Assembly (NCBI GenBank): GCA_934254755.1
Contig: CAKQMM010000002.1
Coordinates: 1-20,616, forward strand
Direction of reading: 5' to 3'
Origin: an uncultured Clostridia bacterium
Lineage (GTDB): Bacteria; Bacillota; Clostridia; Christensenellales; Borkfalkiaceae
DNA: 20,616 nt
The notes under the pieces are model-generated. The model made no database searches, was not told where the DNA came from, and saw only the letters and a list, made by a program, of their open reading frames with translations. A program made the position numbers and the translations under genes. Position 1 is the first letter of the stretch. Each line of letters begins with the position of its first letter. Positions 1-5,722 of this stretch are shown in pieces.

Positions 1-414
1 GTATAAGCAACTTGCGAGCGATAAAATCGCCAGAATAACATCGTACCAGGGCATATAATTTTCGCGCTCGGAATCTTTATTGCAAGCGGGGTATTTTATA
101 AAGCCCAAAAACATCGTAAGCCCTAAAAATACGGGCAGTTTGGTGAAGGTGGTAACGCGTTTTAAAAGAAGCGCCGCAACTATAACGTAAACGGCAAAGC
201 CTAAAAATAAGGTGTTCGCAACGAGCTTGTATGTGCCTTTAAAGTTACGGCTTTTGCTGTCTTTATCGAACTTTTTAAGAAGTTCTTCGGCGTTTACCGT
301 CTCGGTCGTTTCAACCGCTTCCGTTTCGGTCGCGGCGGCTTCGGTCGATGCGGTAGCGTTTACGGCGGCGGTTTCGCCTTCCGTTTGTTTTAAAATGTCT
401 GTTGTGTTTTCCAT
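1..414 (-). CDS. TRAP transporter fused 4TM/12TM permease, N-terminal part (runs off window start)
   Basis: The gene reads leftward from an ATG at 414-412 and stays open for 138 codons to position 1. A ribosome site (AAAAGG) sits 5 bases upstream of the ATG. Residues 1-50 are a soluble, Ala/Thr/Glu-rich segment. Hydrophobic segments follow at about 64-85 and 93-107, then the motif FIKYPA (105-110) and MPWYDVILAILS (121-132), which are typical of the fused small/large (DctQM-type) permeases that pair with TAXI receptors. These permeases import small organic anions using an ion gradient, but the substrate cannot be told from this fragment. The receptor gene lies 100 bases upstream on the same strand, the usual order. 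The acidic low-complexity N-terminus is longer than I would expect. The family call rests on the short motif region plus context, because the catalytic 12TM part is outside the window. Confidence 0.82.
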   Translation of the reverse strand, partial: MENTTDILKQTEGETAAVNATASTEAAATETEAVETTETVNAEELLKKFDKDSKSRNFKGTYKLVANTLFLGFAVYVIVAALLLKRVTTFTKLPVFLGLTMFLGFIKYPACNKDSERENYMPWYDVILAILSLASCLY

Positions 415-425
415 ATTATCCTTTT

Positions 426-456
426 CAAAAATAAACCACAGCGCGGGCTGTGATTT
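426..456 (-). terminator. Intercistronic hairpin between TAXI receptor and TRAP permease
   Basis: On the minus strand AAATCACAGC (456-447) pairs with GCTGTGGTTT (442-433) around a 4-base loop, ten pairs including one G-U, and ATTTTT follows. It lies 12 bases upstream of the permease ribosome site region. It may be a leaky terminator or an RNA-stabilising stem that keeps the receptor more abundant than the permease, as is common in binding-protein-dependent transporters. That role is inferred. Confidence 0.55.
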
Positions 457-514
457 ATTATGCCGCCTAAGCTTAAAATCAAGCTCAGACAGCTATTAAG
501 TTCAAAATAAATTC

Positions 515-1600
515 TTACGCAAGCGCGACGGCAAGTTCGGTTATAGCCGTGGTGGGTGCGCCCGAAGTAAAGAAGAACACGTCGCACGCGCCGTCTTTCA
601 TAGCGTCGGCAGAGTTGCCTGCGGAAAGGTTGGTGATGGTAAAGTCAAGCGACGAGTAAGAAGTAACTTTTTTGTCGCCGACGGTCTTTTCGTTTTCTTT
701 AAATTCAAAACCGTAGGCTTTGAAAAGCTCGATTGCGTTAAGTTCTACGCCCGAACCGATATCGCCGATAGAAACGACTTTTTTAGACTTTTTAAGGTCT
801 GCAAGGCTGTTTACGTCCGCGTCGTTGCAAACGATCTGAACGACTTCCGAATAAACTTCGCCGATGACTGAGAAGGAAGTGATTGCGCCGCTTGCAAAGT
901 TAGCGGTTAAGCCGTTGTACGCGTTGACCATGGTATCGTTCTGAACGATACCGATATGCGCGGCTTCGTTGTTGATTTTGTTGATGTTGTCAACCGAGCC
1001 GCCGGAGGACTGAACGGTGAAAGAAGTGCCGCTTACCTTTTTGCCGAGTTGAACTTGCAAGCCGTTGGTAAAAGCGTAGTAAGTACCGGCAGTGCCGCCC
1101 GTGGTTAAAATAACGTTGTCGATATTTTTGGTTGCGGTAACGGTCGCAATCTGGTCGTCCGTAATTTCCAAGTTTTGTTCTCTATAATATTTAGCCGCGC
1201 CGGGGTGAATTTTACAGTTGCCGATGGTGACGATCGCTTTAGTTACGTCCATCATTTTTTCAACGTCGTTACCGATACTGCCTTTGCTTTCCCAAATTGC
1301 TTTGGTTATGTTATAGGCTTGATCGACGGGCATATCGTTGGTCACGATGTAAGTCGCGCTGACGCCGATGGTGTCGACGGGCGAGTCTTCGGGAATAAAG
1401 CTGTACTGGTCGTGAGTTATTTTGACTTTAGAATAAACGTCGTACTTGCCGTCGATTTTATGGCTTGCAATAAAGCTGTCCATAACTTCGTCGCTTAAAC
1501 TGATTAAGTGTAAGTTGTTCTTTTTGCCGCACGCCGTGGTGGAAAAAAGAAGGGTTGCCGAAAGCGCTATCGTAAGCGCGGAAACAAGAAATTTTTTCAT
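515..1600 (-). CDS. TAXI-family TRAP transporter solute receptor lipoprotein, circularly permuted
   Basis: This is the extracytoplasmic substrate-binding lipoprotein of the TRAP transporter. I chose the second ATG (1600) because GGAG at 1612-1609 is 8 bases upstream of it but only 2 bases from the first ATG (1606). Residues 1-23 are a signal peptide and Cys24 (context TTAC) is the likely lipidated residue. TAXI motifs are clear but in the wrong order. Residues 30-146 (HLISLSDEVM at 31-40, then DTIGVSATYIV, then IHPGAAKYY at 131-139) match what is normally the C-terminal third. Residues 161-361 (ILTTGGTAGTYY at 164-175, QSSGGSVDNIN at 197-207, IGIVQND at 216-222, SGAPTTAITELA at 346-357) match the normal N-terminal two thirds. 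The chain ends where the canonical protein would continue into the HLISL segment. Length (361 aa) is normal for the family and the frame is intact. The family is secure; the permutation is read by comparing motif order with the remembered canonical order. Confidence 0.9.
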   Translation of the reverse strand: MKKFLVSALTIALSATLLFSTTACGKKNNLHLISLSDEVMDSFIASHKIDGKYDVYSKVKITHDQYSFIPEDSPVDTIGVSATYIVTNDMPVDQAYNITKAIWESKGSIGNDVEKMMDVTKAIVTIGNCKIHPGAAKYYREQNLEITDDQIATVTATKNIDNVILTTGGTAGTYYAFTNGLQVQLGKKVSGTSFTVQSSGGSVDNINKINNEAAHIGIVQNDTMVNAYNGLTANFASGAITSFSVIGEVYSEVVQIVCNDADVNSLADLKKSKKVVSIGDIGSGVELNAIELFKAYGFEFKENEKTVGDKKVTSYSSLDFTITNLSAGNSADAMKDGACDVFFFTSGAPTTAITELAVALA

Positions 1601-1634
1601 TAGCATATCTCCGTTTTAGTTATTTTAGAAAAAA

Positions 1635-1649
1635 ATACTTAATAAGTAT
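1635..1649. promoter_or_regulatory. Palindrome over the -10 box and start site of the TAXI promoter
   Basis: ATACTTA (1635-1641) and TAAGTAT (1643-1649) form a perfect 7-base inverted repeat around one central base. It covers most of the -10 box and the expected start point, the usual place for a repressor operator. It is AT-rich, so chance is possible. Confidence 0.35.
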
Positions 1650-1673
1650 AACACATTTTTTTCATATAAACAA
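1645..1673 (-). promoter_or_regulatory. Promoter of the TAXI receptor gene
   Basis: On the minus strand TTGTTT (1673-1668) and TATACT (1650-1645) are separated by 17 bases. Transcription would start near 1638, giving a leader of about 38 bases. Confidence 0.6.
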
Positions 1674-1852
1674 CAAATTATCGGGGTATTGTTCCTTAGA
1701 CCCGTCGTTTTTTTTAATATCGACGATAAGCGTGGGTTATAGGCGGGGTGTTAGGGTTGTTTACGCCGACGCGAATAACCCCCGCGCTAGGTTTTTGCGC
1801 GGAAGTAATGCGGGCGGCGTTGTGATTTTTTTTAAATCACGTTGCAAAAAAT
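1674..1852. other. Non-coding part of the divergent TAXI/LRR intergenic region
   Basis: No gene is supported here. Two small inverted repeats are visible: CCGCGC/GCGCGG at 1782-1802 with a T-rich loop, and GTGATTT/AAATCAC at 1822-1840 with a 5-T loop. The latter sits just upstream of the LRR promoter. I see no coding pattern or known RNA. Confidence 0.4.
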
Positions 1853-1881
1853 TTGACTACGGTCGGGTAGAAGCGTATAAT
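1853..1881 (+). promoter_or_regulatory. Promoter of the LRR lipoprotein gene
   Basis: TTGACT (1853-1858), a 17-base spacer and a perfect TATAAT (1876-1881). The start site would be near 1888, leaving an unusually long leader of about 155 bases before the ATG at 2044. Confidence 0.75.
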
Positions 1882-1921
1882 AAGTCGCGAAAAGACAAAA
1901 AAAATTTTTAAAAAATTTCGG

Positions 1922-1977
1922 CTCGTTTTTTCTATTATCAAAACGAGGTGCCGCGGTTCGTAAAGAACCGCGGCACC
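1922..1977 (+). promoter_or_regulatory. Two abutting hairpins in the LRR gene leader
   Basis: CTCGTTTT (1922-1929) pairs with AAAACGAG (1940-1947). Directly next, GGTGCCGCGGTTC (1947-1959) pairs perfectly over 13 bases with GAACCGCGGCACC (1965-1977) around a 5-base loop. The two stems share only G1947. No U-run follows the second stem, so it is not a standard terminator. The leader also contains no recognisable riboswitch core. A role in mRNA stability or attenuation is inferred. Confidence 0.6.
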
Positions 1978-2043
1978 AATACACCTATAATAAATAATTT
2001 TATATGCTTTAGTAATTAAATAAAGCAAAAGGAGATAGCAAAC

Positions 2044-3543
2044 ATGAAAAAGAAATTGCTGACCGTATTACTTAGTTTATGTATTGCGGTTGCGTCTACG
2101 TTCGCGCTCACCGCTTGCGGCGAAACGAGCGGTACAGGCGACAAAAACAACGGCGGTAGCGGTTCAACCGTAACCACCCCCGACGGCAACGGTTCGGGTA
2201 GCGGCTCCGGAACTGGTTCAGGCACCGGCAGCGGTACCGGCTCGGGTACGGAAACGGGCGGCGGCTCGGGAAGCGGTTCCGGCAGCGATACCGATAAAGA
2301 CGACGATTCCGAAGTCGCCGACGTTCAGGGGTTAGAATTCAAGTTGCTTGGCGACGGCACTTACGAGATTTCAAAGTATACCGGCAAGGCAACTTCGCTT
2401 ATTCTTTCCTCTAGGTATAACGACGTAATAATAACGAGCATCGGAAGGCTTGCGTTCTTTGACCGCACCACGTTTACAAGCGTAAAGTTGCCGAGCGGGT
2501 TGACCAATATCGACGAAGAAGCTTTTGCGGGTTGCGAAGGCTTAACTTCGATAGTTATCCCCGAAGGCGTAACGAGCATTGCAAACGGCGTATTTAACGG
2601 TTGCACGAATTTATCCGAAGTGACTTTGCATAGCAAAATCACGAGCATCGGCGACAGCGCGTTCGCTAAATGCAGTTCGCTTACGAGCATAACCTTGCCC
2701 GACGCAGTCACGAGCATCGGCGAAAAAGCATTCCAAGATAGCGGCTTGACCGAGATAACTATACCCGCGGGTGTTACGAGCATATCGGGCTCGACGTTCA
2801 ATGGGTGCAGCGATTTAACAGACGTAACTATACCCGAAGGCGTAACCTCTATCGGTCGATTTGCGTTTAAAAACAGTGGTTTGCAAAATATATCTTTGCC
2901 GAACAGTATAACGAGCGTCGGCGGTTATGCGTTTGACGGATGCGAATCGTTAAACTATAAGTATGAGAACAACGCGGGTTACCTCGGCAATGCCGAAAAC
3001 GAGTATTTAGTGTTATGGCTTGCAAGCAAGGGTTCTTCTAACGTCCAAATAAACGAAAATACAAAGATAATTGCGGACTGTGCGTTTATGGGGTGCACGA
3101 GTATGTCGAGCATAACAATACCCGAAGGCGTAACCAATATCGGAGTTCAGGCGTTTTTTAATACCGGCTTGACAAGCGTGGTAATACCTGACGGAGTGAC
3201 GAGCGTCGCAGATTACACATTCGGTAACTGCAGGTCTTTAACAAGTGTGACGATGCCGAACGGCGTGACGAGTATCGGCAACGGCGCATTCAACGGTTGC
3301 CGTCAATTAGAATATATTTCTTTACCGAACTCGTTGACAAGTATCGGACAGGGTGCGTTCACCAGTAGCGGATTAAATACGTTGTTTATACCCGCAAGCG
3401 TTACGTCTATGGGAAGCACCGTATTCAATAACTGTAGTAACCTGACTGAGATCAGGTGCGCCGCAAAATCTAAACCGAGCGGTTGGGACAGTAACTGGAG
3501 GAAAGATTGCACCGCCGTGATTACTTGGGCAAACGAATTTTAA
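2044..3543 (+). CDS. BspA-like leucine-rich repeat (LRR_5) surface lipoprotein
   Basis: The product has 499 residues and its ATG is preceded by AGGAG with a 9-base spacer. Residues 1-24 form a signal peptide with an ideal lipobox (LTAC), so Cys25 should be lipidated and the protein tethered outside the membrane. Residues 38-82 are a Gly/Ser/Thr repeat spacer (GSGTGSGTG pattern), followed by an acidic stretch (82-92). From about 95 to 475 there are roughly a dozen 23-24-residue repeats of the type TSIGxxAFxGCxxLTSVxIPxGV, the Treponema/BspA class of LRR. An island near residues 300-345 (YLGNAENEYLVLW) matches the interruption often seen in BspA-like proteins. The C-terminus (SGWDSNWRKDC...W) is also typical. 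Such proteins usually mediate binding to host or other surface ligands; the ligand here is unknown. It has its own promoter and a terminator, so it is monocistronic. Confidence 0.92.
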   Translation: MKKKLLTVLLSLCIAVASTFALTACGETSGTGDKNNGGSGSTVTTPDGNGSGSGSGTGSGTGSGTGSGTETGGGSGSGSGSDTDKDDDSEVADVQGLEFKLLGDGTYEISKYTGKATSLILSSRYNDVIITSIGRLAFFDRTTFTSVKLPSGLTNIDEEAFAGCEGLTSIVIPEGVTSIANGVFNGCTNLSEVTLHSKITSIGDSAFAKCSSLTSITLPDAVTSIGEKAFQDSGLTEITIPAGVTSISGSTFNGCSDLTDVTIPEGVTSIGRFAFKNSGLQNISLPNSITSVGGYAFDGCESLNYKYENNAGYLGNAENEYLVLWLASKGSSNVQINENTKIIADCAFMGCTSMSSITIPEGVTNIGVQAFFNTGLTSVVIPDGVTSVADYTFGNCRSLTSVTMPNGVTSIGNGAFNGCRQLEYISLPNSLTSIGQGAFTSSGLNTLFIPASVTSMGSTVFNNCSNLTEIRCAAKSKPSGWDSNWRKDCTAVITWANEF

Positions 3544-3575
3544 AAATTCAACGCTTAACTTTAAAACTGCAAATT

Positions 3576-3617
3576 AAAAAACTTGCCTACCGCAATTTGC
3601 GGCGGGCAAGTTTTTTT
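3576..3617. terminator. Bidirectional rho-independent terminator between convergent genes
   Basis: AAAAAACTTGCC (3576-3587) pairs with GGCAAGTTTTTT (3605-3616). A second stem inside it, CCGC/GCGG (3590-3602), is separated by a 2-by-2 internal loop. T-runs follow on both strands, so it can end the LRR gene (plus) and the glycosidase-like gene (minus). Confidence 0.85.
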
Positions 3618-3638
3618 GTAAGGTTTAGCGTCAAAACT

Positions 3639-5456
3639 TTACTTTTTAAGGACGATATATTTAAACGGCTCTATCGTTTTGCCGTCGTATAAAGCGGGGG
3701 CAGCGGAATAGTTGCCGATAATCTCAACTCCGTTACCGAAAGTTACCTTATGAAGCGTTTCGGTTATAAACTGATAGTTCGTCATAAAATAAAATTGGTT
3801 ATCGGCAAGCGGCGCGTATTCGTCGAGCGCGGACTTTATATTTTTGACGGAAAGGGTTAAATCTTCGGCGTTTTCGCAAGTTAAATCGTCGTTACCCATC
3901 CAGTTGGTTTCGCCGCCCGTTCTGAATTTAGAGTAATAGTACATTGACGGTTTGCCGCCGCGCATGATAAAATCGAGTTTATCGGCGGGGGTTTTAATAA
4001 CGTAATTTATAGTGGGGCTTAGAGGGTTATATAAAACTAAGCCGTGAATTATCATCTCGTAAAAGGGTAAAACTCTGTCCTGGAACGGTATGGGGTCGCA
4101 ATAAAACCCGTTGCCGAACGAGGTGTAGAGCGCGTAGCACAAATTTTTAAGGGCAAAATCAAAGCAACCTTCGCTTGAAAACCCGCCGAAAAGTTCGCAC
4201 GCGTATTCTATTAGTTCTTGCAGGTTTTTAATGCCCGTAACGTTATCGGACGGGTGAGTTTCGCTATAACAGGGGTCGGGCGGAACGATGGAAACGACGT
4301 CTATAAAATGCACGCCGTTCGGCTTTAATTCAGCGATTGCGGGCAGTAATTTTTTGGCGTTTTCAAGCTGTTTTTCGGGGCAGACGTGGTAAGCAAGCCC
4401 GCCGCTGTAATGCCCGATTTGCAGGTAATTTTTATATTTATCTACTACGACGTTTTTCCAGGAAAAACTTTTAGCTATCTCGTAACTGTCGATATTGTTG
4501 GTGTGAAGAGAAATCGTATATCCGTTTTGTTTTGCGTAAGCAATGGTTTTTTTGAGTTCTTCGGTGCCGCCTAAACGCTCGTCCGCGGGGAGAAGGTCGG
4601 GGAACCTTCCGTCGTGCCCCGAAACGTTCCAGCCGACGAGTTGAAGTTCCGCGCCCGCAACGCCTTGCTTTTTAAGTTCGTCGATTATATCGCGCACCCG
4701 CTTAAAGGTGCAGGCGACGAACATTTCGGGTTCCGTTTCAACCGTCTGGTGTAAAACGGGCGAAGGGCTTGGCTTCCACCCCATGCGTATGCGGATAAGG
4801 GGGAACTTTCGCGCGTATTCGACGGCGGGATATTTCGCGCACTTTTCTTTAACGGTTAAAACCTTTTCGCGCGATATTTTAATTTCGCGCTCTAAGTTCG
4901 CCATGTCCGCGTAACCTGCCGATTTATCGAAAAAGTAAATTTCTATTTCCAGATCTTTATATGGTGCTGAAACGTCGGTGTCGGAAAAATCAAGGTAAGG
5001 AGATATGACGTATTCGTTATTTTTAACGGCGATATAAAACCCGTAGTTATAGTCGCGCGGAACGCGGATATACGCGTTTATTTTTTCGTTTTTAACTATA
5101 AAAGACGAAAAAACGGGGCGGGTGTTTATGTAGTTTTTGTATTTTTTATCTTCCCGCGTTTTATCGGTGAGAGGGGCGGTATAGTAATACTCGCAGTCGC
5201 TTCTCGATTTAAAAAAAGTTTGAATTTCGCCGCGCATATTAGTGGTGCGGGGCAGAATATAATAGCCGCTTTCGCCCGACTTTGTGCGGGTAAAATCTTT
5301 TAAAAGATAGTAAGCGTTATCGGCGCGCATATCTTCTTTTTTAAAGCGGGCGACGATACGGTCGCTGTGATAGGTAAGTTCGAGCGGGTAATTTTTGCCG
5401 AATTTATCGGTTGCGAAAATTTTTAAATTTTTAATCGGTGCTACGGGGAATTGCAT
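3639..5456 (-). CDS. Putative glycoside hydrolase, DUF5696/GH101-like TIM barrel
   Basis: The product is a 605-residue protein without signal peptide or membrane segment, so it is probably cytosolic. The start is supported by AAGGAG five bases upstream. Residues 1-200 look like beta-sandwich material. Residues 220-470 look like a TIM barrel: GAELQLVGWNVSGHDGRFPD (268-287), a histidine-rich strand end TISLHTNN (314-321), HFIDVVSIVPPDPCY (383-397) and a strand ending in SSEG (427-430). Asp386 and Glu429 are the best candidates for nucleophile and acid/base by analogy with clan members related to GH101, but I cannot confirm this. The C-terminus is again beta-rich. Substrate is unknown; location next to GH78- and GH106-like genes suggests an oligosaccharide-degrading role. 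It is transcribed alone from its own leader. Confidence 0.7.
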   Translation of the reverse strand: MQFPVAPIKNLKIFATDKFGKNYPLELTYHSDRIVARFKKEDMRADNAYYLLKDFTRTKSGESGYYILPRTTNMRGEIQTFFKSRSDCEYYYTAPLTDKTREDKKYKNYINTRPVFSSFIVKNEKINAYIRVPRDYNYGFYIAVKNNEYVISPYLDFSDTDVSAPYKDLEIEIYFFDKSAGYADMANLEREIKISREKVLTVKEKCAKYPAVEYARKFPLIRIRMGWKPSPSPVLHQTVETEPEMFVACTFKRVRDIIDELKKQGVAGAELQLVGWNVSGHDGRFPDLLPADERLGGTEELKKTIAYAKQNGYTISLHTNNIDSYEIAKSFSWKNVVVDKYKNYLQIGHYSGGLAYHVCPEKQLENAKKLLPAIAELKPNGVHFIDVVSIVPPDPCYSETHPSDNVTGIKNLQELIEYACELFGGFSSEGCFDFALKNLCYALYTSFGNGFYCDPIPFQDRVLPFYEMIIHGLVLYNPLSPTINYVIKTPADKLDFIMRGGKPSMYYYSKFRTGGETNWMGNDDLTCENAEDLTLSVKNIKSALDEYAPLADNQFYFMTNYQFITETLHKVTFGNGVEIIGNYSAAPALYDGKTIEPFKYIVLKK

Positions 5457-5470
5457 GGTTTCTCCTTTTT

Positions 5471-5499
5471 AGCCGAGCGTGGTCTGTTTCCTCTCGGCT
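5471..5499 (-). promoter_or_regulatory. Leader hairpin next to the ribosome site of the DUF5696-like gene
   Basis: AGCCGAG (5499-5493 on the minus strand) pairs with CTCGGCT (5477-5471) around a 15-base loop. The stem ends directly before the AAAAAGGAG ribosome site, 15 bases from the ATG. A near-copy of the 3' arm lies at the same distance from the YitT-family gene (14967-14998). Confidence 0.45.
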
Positions 5500-5528
5500 T
5501 TCCGCTTTATTGTAGCAAAACGGAGAAG

Positions 5529-5567
5529 ATTATACGGCGAATAAACAAATTAAAAAGTTTAAAAAGT
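5529..5567 (-). promoter_or_regulatory. Possible activator-dependent promoter of the DUF5696-like gene
   Basis: A perfect TATAAT is present (5534-5529, minus strand), but the -35 position at 17 bases reads CTTTTT, far from consensus. That position lies in two tandem copies of ACTTTTTAA (5567-5559 and 5558-5550). A good -10 with a poor -35 and adjacent repeats fits a promoter needing an activator. The repeats are AT-rich and may be chance. Confidence 0.4.
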
Positions 5568-5619
5568 AAATATTTTATTAGTGGTTAGCGGATAGCGGGT
5601 GGTGGATAGTAACCCGTAG

Positions 5620-5638
5620 GGGCGATTATCAATCGCCC
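5620..5638. repeat. Short perfect palindromic repeat (GGGCGATT-ATC-AATCGCCC)
   Basis: An 8-base perfect inverted repeat with a 3-base loop lies between two minus-strand genes and upstream of the DUF5696-like promoter. Similar GGGGCGA...TCGCCCGC elements are familiar as scattered intergenic repeats in Clostridia-like genomes. No second copy was found in this window. Confidence 0.5.
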
Positions 5639-5670
5639 GCCTTGTTTCATTAAGGGCAACGGTTATAAAT

Positions 5671-5702
5671 AAAAACCGCCCCCTATGGTAGCGGGGCGGT
5701 TT
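5671..5702 (-). terminator. Rho-independent terminator of the GH78-like gene
   Basis: On the minus strand AAACCGCCCC (5702-5693) pairs with GGGGCGGTTT (5682-5673) around a 10-base loop and is followed by TTATTTAT. It begins 21 bases after the stop codon. Confidence 0.85.
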
Positions 5703-5722
5703 AAGCGCAAACGATATATGTT

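Noticed and set aside
1080..1180. Frameshift or fusion of two partial TAXI genes instead of a permutation
   Set aside because: The frame is continuous, both blocks are complete and complementary, total length is normal, and signal peptide, ribosome site and stop are single. A misassembly is still possible in principle and is listed as a check.
1601..1606. First ATG of the TAXI receptor gene
   Set aside because: Only two bases separate it from GGAG; the second ATG has an 8-base spacer and begins a standard MKK signal peptide.
2016..2225. Minus-strand proline-rich reading frame
   Set aside because: It is the mirror of the Gly/Ser/Thr repeat spacer in the LRR gene and has no ribosome site.
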